From Apoda limacodes (lineage: Eukaryota; Arthropoda; Insecta; Lepidoptera; Limacodidae), in contig OX291543.1 in assembly GCA_946406115.1 (NCBI GenBank), forward strand, positions 33,878,815 to 33,942,814: a stretch of DNA of 64,000 nt, given 5' to 3'. The first letter of the stretch is position 1; every line of letters starts with the position of its first letter. Under the pieces are notes generated by a model, which searched no databases, had not been told where the DNA came from, and saw only the letters and a list, made by a program, of their open reading frames with translations. Position numbers and translations under genes: made by a program. This document shows, one piece after another, positions 33,323 to 44,024 of this stretch.

Positions 33323-34659
33323 TCTGTTTGTTAGTTTGTTATTGTTTCACTCTCCGTAGGAGCAACAAATTATTTTTGCACAGATATTGTTAAAAGACTT
33401 ACTGTAGAAGTCCATTGCCAATACCGAGTTTAGAACGAACGGATTATTTAGACAAACTAATGTTTTGAAAAAATTACCTAAAATACTTAATAATTACCTA
33501 CCTACATAAATTCTTTAACCACAAAGCAATAAAAACGTTCTTTATACCGTGTTTTTGACACGACCGACCGCCGTTTCTTTGACAACAGCCTTCATAAGTT
33601 TGTCGTGGAGCGGAAAACAGCCATTAAAAGTTCATTGTTGCGACAACGCATTGAGAAACTTCAGCCGGAACTCAAACAGCCGCTCGCGATAACAAACGAA
33701 CGTGAAAGCTTTCAGGTAACAATATACAAAAAATACCTGAGCTTTTCTTCATCGCTTTCATTTGGCAACAGAAAATCTCTGTTTTTCTACGGGACTGTTT
33801 TCGTTACGCAATAAATGCACGCTTTCAATTTTAATTGACTTTCGTATGTGGCACAATTTTGTGTTGAAGTTATACAAGTTGTCAAGTATTTTAAAATACT
33901 GCTTAACCGACTTCAATAAAATGAGAAGATTCACAAAACTTAGCTCAATATGTATGGCTATCTAGATCTCGGTGCACAAGTAGGTACGAAATAAGTTTAT
34001 TTGAAATAACTCCTTTAATCATGTTATTTTTTTAAAACGTCCTTGTTTCGACAACATTTTTATTAGATCTTCAAATTGGCTATTTATTGAATTTTAAAAA
34101 TAAATAATTGATACCGAATAAACACAGTTACTTAATTTACTCAAAATTGTTTCTTTACACCATTGTAGTTATAATTTTTTAATAAACTACGTTTTTCTGA
34201 TTTTTCGGAAAATTTGCGCATTGCCTGTCGCTGTCTCTTTGTTTACATCATCAAACTTTTAGGTGCCAAATGTTTATTCTGACTCAAATGGTCACAGCTA
34301 GTACGCAATTCATTAGACTTTGAAATTAAAATTCACTCGTGCTTGCAATTCGCTATTTTCATTACACTTAGAGCTTTAAAATGAGTCAAACAATATCTCA
34401 TTTATTTTTAACTTAGTGTTCCAAAATGAGTCAAACGATATCTTATTTAGTTGAACAAATTTTCTAGGCTTACGAAGAAATTAATTTCTTTAATTTTACC
34501 ATAAACCATAACCAAATAAACCATATATTAATCAAGCGGACGAATGATAAGAAAGAAAGGATATAAAACAATAAAGGTTCCATCTACGGAATTTTAAAAA
34601 CAAATGATTGAAAATACATAACGGAACTATTAGCGTTCAAATTACTTTTTAATATTTGT
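33323..34659. other. No gene recognised
   Basis: AT-rich spacer. A tandem-like pair 'AAAATGAGTCAAACAATATC' and 'AAAATGAGTCAAACGATATC' occurs at 34379 and 34424. Two short plus ORFs at 33.6-33.97 kb lack motifs. Confidence 0.45.
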
Positions 34660-35040
34660 CTTCGTACCAGCGTTGCCAGATTTTTTTTTTTGCCCAATTC
34701 GGGATTTAGGAACTTTTTGAGTGAAAAAGCGGGATTCTTTCGTCGAAAGCGGGACATAGTAGAAAAAAAGTATATAATCAAAAGTTTTTGAATATTTATC
34801 TTTTTATTTGAGTTCAAATTACGTTTACGTGAAAATAGATAGGTAACTAATAAAAATATCCATAGAAAAGCGGCCAGACCACACTTGTCTCTGCCAACCG
34901 CCCGCGCTTTCTCAGTACGCTGCACGCACGGTCGAGTTATTCCCGAGAAGCGGAATTAAGCATGCGCGGGACATTTAATTTTGATTTAAAAATCGGGACG
35001 TCCCGCCAAAATCGGGACATCTGGCAACGCTGCTTCGTAC
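34660..35040. mobile_element. Non-autonomous hAT-like element with 8-bp target duplication
   Basis: The 365-bp element 34668-35032 is bounded by perfect 8-bp direct repeats CTTCGTAC (34660-34667, 35033-35040). Terminal inverted repeats start CAGCGTTGCCAGAT and end ATCTGGCAACGCTG (14 bp perfect). Subterminal GCGGGA/TCCCGC and CGGGAC/GTCCCG motifs recur in both orientations. The 8-bp duplication and CAG...CTG termini are hAT hallmarks. No transposase is inside; the 113-codon minus ORF is incidental. Confidence 0.9.
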
Positions 35041-36515
35041 ATATATACATACATAGGTAGGCTTAAGGACCGACGCGAAAGACAGATATGACGAAAATGT
35101 ATAATGTCTAACGTCTGAACTTCTCTTGAGGAAATTTATTATAATAGGTCTGAAAATCGAAATCGCTAAATTTGCGTTTTCTTTACGTTTTGAGACCTGA
35201 AGAATCGTTTGCCATCATTTTTGGACTAATGTCTGTGTCTGTGTGTGTGTATATATATATAAATATATATGTATGTTGATTAGCTTCTTTTTGCCCCCTC
35301 GTTATCTCAAGAGCTAATGGACCAATTTGCCTCGAGACCATATCAATTAATACACCACGCCATGACTTACATCTGAAAAGAGTTTGAGCAAAATCGGTTC
35401 AGTGGTTTGTTTGTGTCGCTATAAAACTGAATATTTTAAAGACACAAAAAAAAACCTTAATAGAAGTTGCTCGTGCCGTACTTGCTACCGAACCAATTTT
35501 TCTACCCTAAAATTGATAAATGAAAGAAAGGATGGACATGACGAAATCCGTTTTTGCCATGTGACTACGAAACCCTTATATGATGTGTTACGAATTTGAA
35601 TACGCACCGCAACAGGCCGCAGTGCACCCAGCCTTAGATTGTCGAGTTGACAACTAGAGTGCTCGTCATAAATAAGTTTTAACGATAAAACGCTCGCACG
35701 TATTAAATGCGGAGTGATAATTCTATCGTATATTGTTTTGGTACATTCACAGTGGTGCCTCCGCCACGCAGAAACTTACATGGCCTGTTTTAACGTAGAT
35801 AACGTAGAAGCTTGAAAACATTTTTTCACCTAACTCTGGTTTTCTTGGACTTATCTTTACTGAATTAAAATGGGACCAATGTGTGGGTTAATCCTTCCCT
35901 ATAATTATATCGGTTTATAAATGACATTCTGTGACATTGTTTTGAAACTTTCAAAACAAAAAAACATACAACCGAATTGAGAACCTAAAAAGTATTTAGA
36001 AAGATAAACCAAACGGAAATTGACTATCGACTACGTTGTTCTTTCAGATAAATATTTATTCCATATTTTCACACAGACAGGATAGCAACAGTGAACTCAA
36101 CAAACAAAAACTTAACCTCATTATGCGGTACGAGCGGTACGAATGTAATATCAAACCACTTATCTTGGAAATTATTTGGCGGTTAGAATATGCATTATTT
36201 CATGGGAATATTTATCTGCAATATGAACATCTTGTAAATATTTAGTTACTAAAATAGTTTTCGTGTATACTGGGATCAAGACGGGAAACTGCATTGAGTA
36301 AATGTAGTGTATACTAAATTATATAATGGATTTACATTTGCGAATAAGTTTGTTTGTAGTAGTTTGGAATTTTAAATAACTTTCGCTATTGTTGAGGTCA
36401 TATTCCCGAATTTAACGAATCGCTACCTATACACTTTTTTTATATTGACTGAATTTTTGACTAATCTTAAACCTTAGATCTTAAATTTATTAGCAAACAT
36501 ACAAATATATACATC
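35041..36515. other. No gene; TG/TA microsatellite and repeat fragment
   Basis: 35233-35272 is a (TG)n(TA)n microsatellite. 35275-35410 ('TTGCCCCCTCGTTATCTCAAG ... GAGTTTGAGCAAAATCGGTTC') looks like part of a dispersed repeat. The rest is AT-rich and unassigned. Confidence 0.5.
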
Positions 36516-36790
36516 CATACTAATATTTTAATGCGAAAGTAACTCTGTCTCTCTGTATGTCTGCCTGTCTGTCTGTCTGTTTGGCTGTTACCTCTTCACG
36601 CTTAAACTGCTATACCGATTAAGATAAAATATGGCAAGAAGACAATTTGAGTCCCGAAAAAGGAGATAAGCTTCTTGAAATCGTCAAGAGTGAGACGGTT
36701 TTTTTTTTCTATAATTAAGGATTTGCCGTTGAAATCCTATACCGATAACCGAATTTAGGGCGGGTGGAACTGCGAGCAAATAAGCGAGCC
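36516..36790 (-). repeat. 'ACTAATATTTTAATGCGAAAG ... GCGGG' dispersed repeat
   Basis: Starts 'CATACTAATATTTTAATGCG AAAGTAACTCTG', with a (TGTC)n run at 36558-36583, then 'TTACCTCTTCACGCTTAAAC' and 'GACAATTTGAG'. It ends 'GGCGGGTGGAACTGCGAGCAA'. It is the reverse-orientation full copy of the family at 14.23-14.55 kb. Confidence 0.6.
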
Positions 36791-37364
36791 AGTCCATAGG
36801 AAGGATAATGGCTACTTGAAAACGTCAAGCGGGCAGGTGGAACCGTGGGGAAAGGCTATTCGTTTTTTAGATATTTATTTATGCGTATCTACTTAGTTTA
36901 AAATATAGTTACAAAAACAAGCATTTCACGTTGATCAAGCCGCAAAAAGCAACTAGTATAGGTAAGATGAACATCTGCCCGAAGTTTACATTAGCAAGGC
37001 TAATGTGGGACAGCGTAAGCGTTCTGGGTTCTGTGGTGCGGAAGAGCAATTCCAGACGTACTTTATTACCGACAGAGGAAGCCCTAGTGGAAAGTTTGGT
37101 TGTAGTAGTTATTTAAGTAATAAACAGTTGTTATTCACGAATAATTCGATATGTTGTCGAAACGCAATAAAAGGTGTCTTTTCTAAGATGAAAGCTTATC
37201 AAATGTCATCAAGATCGGTTCAAAATCGGTTTAACAAACAGCCTAAGACTAAGGTTTCTTTCACTCTTATAATATTAGTGAGAGAATTGTTTTTATTTAT
37301 ATGTGTTAGGAATCTTTGATAATTATAACTGCACCTAACTTAACCGGTTTAATTGGAGTCAGCC
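36791..37364. other. No gene recognised with confidence
   Basis: A plus open frame at 37005-37160 (GQRKRSGFCGAEEQF ...) is less AT-rich than the surroundings, but I recognise no family. It could be a repeat. Confidence 0.3.
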
Positions 37365-37365
37365 A

Positions 37366-37660
37366 TTTTTAGGGTTCCGTACCCAACGGCTAAAAAACGG
37401 GACCCTATTACTAAGACTTCGCTGTCCGTCCGTCCATTCGTCTGTCACCAGGCTTTATTTCATGAACCGTGATAGTTAGACAGTTGAAATTTTCACAGAA
37501 GATGTATTTCTGTTGCCGCTATAACAACAAACACTAAAAACAGAATAAAATAAATATTTAAGGGGGCTCCCATACAACAAACGTGATTTTTTTGCCGTTT
37601 AGAGATAATGGTACGGAAACCTACGTGCGCGAGTCCGACTCGCACTTGGCCGAATTTTCT
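37366..37660 (+). repeat. 'GGGTTCCGTACCC ... CGCACTTGGCCG' repeat, near full length
   Basis: 'TTTTTAGGGTTCCGTACCCA', 'GGGACCCTATTACTAAGACT TCGCTGTCCGTCCG', 'GAAATTTTCACAGAAGATG', 'GGGGGCTCCCATACAACAAACG', 'GCGCGAGTCCGACTCGCACTTGGCCG'. It is the best-preserved copy in the window and runs opposite to those at 18.3, 28.7 and 31.0 kb. Confidence 0.75.
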
Positions 37661-38155
37661 CTTTATTGAAGCGAAGTGTGAGATATTCTTGACATCAGCG
37701 ACGCCAAAATGAATGGACTAGATTATTTATTATTTAATAGCGTGTTAAGCAGTTATTTGGTTCATCAATAAAGTCATCGCAAGATTAATATTTTTTAAAA
37801 AATGAAATGGGTACAAAGAGGTTACATCTGATGGGTCGGAATTAAGAACGCATAAAGGACGACCATGTAGTTAACCTTCAATCTGAAGGTTTATATTTGA
37901 GTTCCTGTAACTTTATAGAGGTGCGTTTTATCTGAACTTACATAACTCTCACTTACATAACTCTCACTTAAGCCGAAATTGAAATGAGGACCATAAGGAT
38001 GTCTATGCTCAAATTCAATGCGAAGTTCACCGAGATGTTGACTAAGTAAATTTTGTGAGCCTAGGATTCCAATAAAGCATAAATTTTGTCTAACTTACGT
38101 TTTGCTCCTAAAAATGTTGTCCCTCCGTCACCATAAGTCATAAATACAAGACCTG
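37661..38155. other. No gene recognised
   Basis: AT-rich spacer. A 13-bp tandem 'ACATAACTCTCACTT' pair lies near 37940-37970. Confidence 0.45.
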
Positions 38156-38156
38156 T

Positions 38157-38530
38157 TTTTTTTTCTCACTGACTATCCATTTGGCTGGTGCAGCCTTTAC
38201 TGCTTGACAGGGCTTTTTGGGGCGAGACTCTGAAGGAGCCTCAGCCTTTATAGCGCCCAAGGCTCAAGAGCTCCCCGCGGGGGCTTTGGCTTGGGTTGTC
38301 GCTCTCGGGGGCGTCCCTTCGCGTGAGCCTCAAACCCGAAGGTGAGTAACCGCCAGTAGGGGAGTTCCCCGTTACGCGGGTGTAGTTGCGATTGAGTGGG
38401 GGCGAGAAGCGCCCCGGCAGTCTTTGATACCTCGTGTATCCTTGCGGGCGCCGATGAACCCGGGGACGTCGGAGTCATGTTAGGGGGGAGGCCCTATTAG
38501 GTCGTAGATACTAAATCTGGGGCCGTTGCG
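38157..38530 (-). repeat. GC-rich retroposon, copy 1
   Basis: GC-rich block starting after TTTTTTTTTCTCACTGACTA, with 'GGGGCGAGACTCTGAAGGAG', 'GCTCTCGGGGGCGTCCCTTCG', 'GAACCCGGGGACGTCGGAG'. It is shared with 44.03-44.40 kb. The T run at its left edge suggests a minus-strand insertion with an A tail. The minus frame is open for 76 codons (Pro/Arg/Ser-rich) and resembles a LINE ORF1 or its remnant, but I cannot assign a family. Confidence 0.6.
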
Positions 38531-39789
38531 ACAAATGTAAGTACCTATTTATTCTTTAAATCACAATTTAGATAAAGCTAAACAATCAAACTAAACAAAC
38601 GCGTGCGTAAATACCTATGTACTTGTTAAAAAACAGAAGTTTTTAAAATAAATAAAAACAAGATTATAGTAAGAAGTCAGATTGTGTTTATATATAAGTG
38701 GAACCAAACTTTAATTTTTTTCTGGATATTCAAGTCATATTGAAGAACGTCTTTCGGTGAGAGAAAGACATGTCACAAAGTCTGTCACTACCATTGTAGA
38801 ACCTACTATCTTATTCGTTTTGTTTTTTATTCGTGGATAATTATAACAAACATAACAAAATGCTAGGAAGCCTAAGAAGACTAGTTCAAAAACATAGTCA
38901 CAACTTAAACGTATTTTAATTATTTTTACTTATTAATATTCAATCACAATTACAAATGTCACCCGTTAAATTTAAGTACGAGTGGTATGACAATTTTTAA
39001 GGTATGAAGGCAAGGCATGAAACCAGAGCAATATTATTTTGATGTCAATTGACCCAATATCAAGTAGCTTTACGTTAACACACTCGTAAATCTTAATGGA
39101 TAAAAATGTCACACGAAATGTTTACAGCCCACTCAAAACCTTTGCAAAGGTCACCGAATGAAATTGGTTTTGTTAGTTTTAGGAGTTGAACGTTTGTATA
39201 TATGAAATTCTGTTAGATATTTCTATGAGTTTGGCAGCAATTACAGCTTTACGTACGAATGAATATTACTGCGTGATCTCTATGAAAAAAAAATATTTTT
39301 TAAATTGCTCCAGACGAATATTAAAATATATAAAGATAATTAAAAAATAAATGTGTACTGCGTTTGTTAAACAGTGGTTTTCAGTGTTTTCTACTTGTGT
39401 AGAGAGTAGTTAAGCAAAAAGTAATAAAAAATCTTGAACCGATAGATTTTTTAAATAATGCTTTATTGAACACCAAAAAAGATGACCCCTTTTTTGAGGT
39501 GAACTTAATGCTAGTAGCCGTCTAGCAGTTTTGCCAGTCAAGCTAACATTGTGCAGAGAAAAGTGTCGGTAGTAGGTGCAAATGTAATAAAATAAATCAT
39601 AGATGAATATTCATTTCGTAAGTATCTAAATGCGTAAATACACACAAAAATAGTTATAAATATACATACATACACACACATAAATGTTTATATATCTATT
39701 AATACACATATAAATATGCTTATACATACCTTTATTTCAATATACATAAATAATATATATTAATGAATAAATGGATCACGAAAATGTTT
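38531..39789. other. No gene; (ATACATA)n-rich stretch
   Basis: 39655-39755 is rich in 'ACATACACACACATAAATG'-type repeats. The rest is AT-rich and unassigned. Confidence 0.45.
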
Positions 39790-39794
39790 AAGAG

Positions 39795-40222
39795 AATACG
39801 AACGGTTTAACGATAGGCTGTAAGAATCGTCGACGATCCCAAACCTACTTGCCGTTTCGAGCCCTTTAGTCTGAGGAGAGACTTTGCCACCCTGTGTACG
39901 TTTTTCCGCTTGGAAAATAAGATGTGTTTTGCTTTATTGTTCGAAATTATGCCCACTGCTATTTTCTACAATCGCACCTCTAGCCGTCGGCAGGGAATTC
40001 ATTCGTACAGTGCACTTTCAAAGAAACTTCCTCCCGTAAACGCTTGGGTTGTGTAATGAGCTCCTTGCTAAGGTTTTCTCTAAGGACTACAGTATGGTGT
40101 TCTTCAAGAAAGAATTGGATTTTTGTAGGGTCGGCAACGCGCGAGTGATGCCCCTGGTTTTGCAAGCGTCCATAGGCCACGGTGACCGCTTACCATCAGG
40201 CGGACCGTAAACTTATTTGAAT
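39795..40222 (+). pseudogene. CR1/jockey LINE, C-terminal copy (degenerate)
   Basis: Plus-strand relative of the intact LINE: 39815 onward reads as RRAVRIVDDPKL, CRFEPFSLRRDFATLC with frameshifts, then MPTAIFYNRTSSRRQGIHS, FQRNFLP, WVV-stop-NELL, KVFSKDYS. It ends with the 3' tail words 'GGCCACGGTGACCGCTTACC', 'ATCAGGCGGACCGTAAAC'. The segment between HS and the polybasic FQRN part carries a small deletion. It lacks the A tail. Confidence 0.8.
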
Positions 40223-40455
40223 TATGGGTTAAAGATGAGTAAAAAAGTGATGTTGCCTTTCTAATTGACACTGAAACATCATTCCAGAGTCTAACAGCTG
40301 CGACTTCAAACGAACTAGATAAAAACTCACTACGAAATGAGAGGATACTGAGTAATAAAGAAAAAGAGCAAAGAAGTTTTTCCTGAGTAGATTAGTATAG
40401 GAAATGAAATTTGTTTTAAATATTTTTATGTATTAGTTAATAGACATAATATACT

Positions 40456-40460
<5 letters not shown>
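40223..40460. other. Possible LINE-derived sequence, unassigned
   Basis: Minus/plus frames here give weak similarity to a non-LTR C-terminal region ('TTCCAGAGTCTAACAGCTGC', 'GAACTAGATAAAAACTC'). No firm call. Confidence 0.25.
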
Positions 40461-40486
<26 letters not shown>

Positions 40487-40600
40487 ATACCACTAAGGTG
40501 GCAAACAAGCCTACGGTCCGCCTGATGGTAAGCGGTCACCGTAGCCTATGGACGCTTGCAACACCAGGGGCATCACTCGCGCGTTGCCGACCCTTCAGAA
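40461..40600 (-). repeat. LINE 3' end with A26 tail
   Basis: 26 T, then ATACCACTAAGGTGGCAAAC, 'AAGCCTACGGTCCGCCTGATGG', ending at CGTTGCCGACCCTTCAG. The last 114 bp of the CR1/jockey LINE, minus orientation. Nearly identical to the intact copy, so it is a recent insertion. Confidence 0.9.
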
Positions 40601-40899
40601 TGTAAATGCTAGGACAGCAACACAAATGAATAAAATATTCGGCATATGCTAGCTTGTTTTGTTGAAATGCTCGACAACTTTCTATTGTCCGTAGACTTAG
40701 CAAAATATATTTCGCAGACCAACATAAAATGTTTGCGGACCGGCACCGCACCACCGCACCACCACCGTGTACCGAATAATACCAGTGGAGAACATATGGG
40801 ACAGACTTTGTTAACATTTAAACAATACGGCGCAAGTAAAGGTGCGTTTTGTTCACTTCTTCAATTAAGGTTACAGTTAGTTAGTTAACAGTTACATAA

Positions 40900-41054
40900 A
40901 TTCTGTGTGGCACACTACAAAGCTTGGCTCATTCTGTGTGGCACACTACAAAGCTTGGCTCATTCTGTGTGGCACACTACAAAGCTTGGCTCATTCTGTG
41001 TGGCACACTACAAAGCTTGGCTCATTCTGTGTGGCACACTACAAAGCTTGGCTC
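40900..41054 (+). repeat. 31-bp minisatellite, five exact units
   Basis: Five head-to-tail 31-bp units (ATTCTGTGTGGCACACTACA then AAGCTTGGCTC) start at 40900, 40931, 40962, 40993 and 41024 with no mismatch among them. Each has an AAGCTT site and the palindrome GTGTGGCACAC. The open frame across them is a by-product of periodicity. Confidence 0.95.
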
Positions 41055-41594
41055 ATTCATATTAGTTGTATAATTGACATTAAGCGCATAATGTACATTA
41101 TGTCGGTGAACAAAACGGCACTTAAGTCATTTATTGCGGTTTTGAGATTTTATTTGTGAAATGTCAAAAAACAGGGTTAAATTTAATATTTTCACAAAAA
41201 CTAGTATGGTTAAATAGCTTGAACTGTAAATGGTCGCATAGATTAGTTGCATTCTGACAAAAAAAAATGTTTGTAAAACCTTTTAGGTATCGCTTCCGAC
41301 GCATCAGGTCATATGCACTTTCATACTTATTGCCTTATTAACTTAGGGAACATAATAATTTTAAGTTTATTAATACAATTCCATTCCACAAGCTGTACGA
41401 TAAATATTTTAATATCCCTGAAAGCGTTCACTTTTCGTTTACTTAACTTGTTACGGGGCAGTTCAGTGTTGACTTACCCTCAACTTTGTTTTCTGGAAAA
41501 CGAAAAAAGTTTTTATCGTTTCATATTTAAAACTTATTTTATTTTATATTCAAGAGATAAATTTAAACAATGTTACAATAATAATATCTTTATG
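41055..41594. other. No gene recognised
   Basis: AT-rich spacer. A 121-codon plus ORF (41313-41678) has no motif and runs into the palindromic element; considered spurious. Confidence 0.4.
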
Positions 41595-41676
41595 TTAATA
41601 GTACATTGTTTATTAAGGGTGGTAAGGAGAAAATTACTAACGAGAGGCTATGTAAAAGCCTTAGGCCGAAGGCTTT

Positions 41677-42297
41677 AATGACTCAAGTTTGTAATTTTCG
41701 TACTGCCTATGTTACACAAAATATTTTTCATCAATTTGCGAGTAAATAAATAAAAATATTAGGTGAATAAATAAATAAACTCACCTCAAAAATGGCGAGA
41801 ATAGAAGTAGAGAAAACAACGACACCGACATATGGCGCTAAATATCTAGAGAATTTATGAATTAAAAAGTTATGGCTGAAGTTGAAAAAATGTAATTGCT
41901 TGCTTGTAGTGTGCGCGTAGTTGATATTTTGAACAACACTAAAGCTTTTATACATACTTGATAGGATAGGCGCGTCAATACCGCCCGTGGTTTCTATGAA
42001 TGCCCGCTTTACTTCTCTTTCCTTTTCTTTCTTTCCTCAAGGCAAAACAGGCGTTCATAGAACCCACGAGCGATAATGACATATAAAATCTGTCCTGTTC
42101 GCTCCGTGCGCGCTCTACGTACTTTCTATTAAGTATGTATAAAAGTGCTAGATCTAGTCATCTAGAGAATTTATCCATCTGACGATGGCGTTGTTTTCTC
42201 AACTTCTATTCCCGCCATTTCAATTGTGTTTTAGTGAGTTTAATTATTATGTTAGTTTATTACATGGGCAGTACGGAAATAACAAACTAGAGTCATT
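41677..42297. repeat. Large palindromic (foldback) element
   Basis: Left arm 41677-42004 starts AATGACTCAAGTTTGTAATT and ends TTTCTATGAATGCC. Right arm 42050-42297 is its imperfect reverse complement, ending in AACAAACTAGAGTCATT. A 45-bp pyrimidine-rich spacer (CTTTACTTCTCTTTCC ...) separates them. Both arms hold the conserved words ATGGCG, GAATAGAAGT, GAGAAAACAACG and the CCGCCCGTGG/TCGCTCGTGGG pair. Related single-arm copies lie in the 2.27-kb duplication. No transposase is visible, and target duplications were not confirmed. Confidence 0.75.
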
Positions 42298-42440
42298 ACT
42301 TACATATTCCTTATATTAACCTTATAAGCGTGCTTACGTGGAATATGAAAACTGTTATGTTATAGGATTGAAATTTAAATGTATTCCTAAAAGTTTGAAA
42401 AACGAAGTTATGAGATTTTTAAAGGGGCCGGCAACGCGCG
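42298..42440 (+). repeat. Remnant repeat = paralogous empty site of the 49.5-kb LINE
   Basis: The reverse complement of 42300-42430 reads AACCTTATAAGCGTGCTTACG complement, then GTTTTCATATTCCACG without interruption. At 49.48-53.26 kb the same sequence is split at 'GTTTTCATAT|ATTCCACG' by the full LINE. 42412-42440 also contains the LINE-like 'TTTTTAAAGGGGCCGGCAAC GCGCGAGTG'. Confidence 0.8.
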
Positions 42441-42745
42441 AGTGAAAAATAGCCTTCGGGCCTTCAGCCTAAGGGTTATAAATAAGTTCCGCGTTCGTAG
42501 CTTCTAGTACCTTCCTAATTTGTTCCGTCAGTGTGTCACGCGCTGTCATTGTGGTCTAGACTCTAGAGTAATATGTGATGTACGAGTGTAGCGAGGGTGT
42601 CGTCAAATATACAAATATACAATATATAACTTTTGAGCAACGGTAAATGTGTATAGATACGAGTATTGTTTCCGATACCTTTTACTGAAGCAGCAACTAT
42701 CTATGAACCAAATTTTATCTTGTGTCTTTATTAGTCAAGAAAAAC
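42441..42745. other. No gene recognised
   Basis: Mixed sequence with the word 'AGCCTTCGGGCCTTCAGCC'. Nothing assigned. Confidence 0.4.
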
Positions 42746-42850
42746 CGGCCAAGTGCGAGTCTGGCTCGCACTCCGAGGGTTCCGTACAAACTTATTACAT
42801 ACAGAAAGTACTTCCATCATGGGATCGAGTCTTACAGTTTTAAGTATGCC
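42746..42850 (-). repeat. 'CCGGCCAAGTGCGAGTC' repeat end
   Basis: 'AAAACCGGCCAAGTGCGAGT CTGGCTCGCACTCCGAGGG TTCCGTAC' then divergent sequence. Only the end is preserved. Confidence 0.65.
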
Positions 42851-42954
42851 CTTATTGTCAGTTTCTAGAGTTTTTCCTATATTTGTGATGTAACAACTTG
42901 CTTCTTTCCAAAATTCCGATTCTAGGGCAACAAGAAATACCCCATACGTTTTGG

Positions 42955-43025
42955 TAATCTGCGAATGCCAAAAATTGTTCTTAGAAACCCACTTGAATAA
43001 AAAGATTTTGAATTGAATTGAATTT
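42955..43025 (+). repeat. LINE 3' tail with (TTGAA)n
   Basis: 'CCACTTGAATAAAAAGATTT' followed by (TTGAA)n near 43005-43020. This is the plus-strand version of the jockey-like LINE 3' end seen at 58.3 kb. No coding part is visible. Confidence 0.5.
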
Positions 43026-43223
43026 ATTTCGATGTAATAGCTTTTACAAATGTTTATTTATAACATTAGGATAGTTTAGAACTCTATGGTTAAATTTAGA
43101 AATTGTTGATTTTAGGAAAAATAAAAAGTGTCCCTATTTCTTGCTGTCAAAGTCGTCATTGTGAGACTGTTTTTGTAAAAGACTCAAAGACAAAAACTAA
43201 ACAAGTTAGGAAATTGCAATAAT

Positions 43224-43433
43224 TTTTTTTTATTCCTTAGATGGCAAACGAGCTTACGGACCGTCTGATGGTGAACGGTAACCGTAGCCTATGGACGCTT
43301 GCAACACCTGGGCCATAACTTGCGCGTTGCCGACCCTTCAGAAATCTAATAACTTCGTTCTTAAAGAACCACATACTGTAGTTCGTGGAGAAAACATTGG
43401 CGGGGAGCTCACTCCACAACCCAAGCGTTCTGT
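43224..43433 (-). pseudogene. CR1/jockey LINE 3' end (short copy)
   Basis: Minus orientation: 'TTTTTTTTATTCCTTAGATGG', 'CTTGCAACACCTGGGCC', with coding words LWSELPANVFSTNYSMWFFK NEVIRFLKGRQRAS. Homology breaks at 43433. More diverged than the 40.46-kb copy. Confidence 0.85.
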
Positions 43434-44024
43434 TTCTGTTTTTATATAGGTATTTTCTATATATAAACAATATTTTAAGATTATTATTTTTGTTTATATT
43501 TTAAGAGCCGCACCTACTGGTTTTTGTTTACCTATGAAAATAAAAGGAGTACGTGCTTGGGTGTATGGCTGTAAATAAATAATTTTTTTTTTTCCAAAAA
43601 TGCTACAATATGCGACCATATCTTGCAAAAATCTTGGGATAAATCGTACTTGCAGTACAGTATCAGAGAGCGAGCGGCCAAATATTAATTTTGAATATAA
43701 AACGACTTTTTTTAAACCCGAAAATTGATAACTTAAAAGATAACTTATCAAGTTTGATTAAATTTTTGGAATGGCACAACAAAATGAATGCACCATTAAA
43801 TTAATTAAAAAAATGAACAAAGAAATCGACATATAAGCGCGGAAAATTGGCGGCAAAATTATATTAAAAATTACCTAACCTATTTTTATTATTGTCCATA
43901 CAGTTGTCAATATAATTAGTTTGTTACACGTATGTTTGAGAAAAGCATAACACAAGCCTTGGCCACAACTGAGCATAAACGGACTTTGTCTTACGATCGG
44001 TTATGCTGCGTTTGCGGGACTTTT
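43434..44024. other. No gene recognised
   Basis: AT-rich spacer. The minus ORF at 43494-43751 shows no motif. Confidence 0.4.

Noticed and set aside
35233..35272. Regulatory Z-DNA-type element
   Set aside because: It is an ordinary TG/TA microsatellite; no further support.
37005..37319. Possible host exon (GQRKRSGFCGAEEQF...)
   Set aside because: No family recognised, no convincing splice signals. Could be a repeat; left unassigned.
40900..41054. CRISPR array
   Set aside because: Units are contiguous with no spacers, and the DNA is insect-like. It is a minisatellite.
40905..41159. 84-codon ORF over the 31-bp minisatellite (repetitive protein)
   Set aside because: 31 is not a multiple of 3, so the frame rotates each unit. 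The open frame comes only from the lack of stops in the unit.
41313..41678. 121-codon plus-strand ORF
   Set aside because: AT-rich, Phe/Leu/Ile-heavy by base composition, no motif, overlaps repeat.
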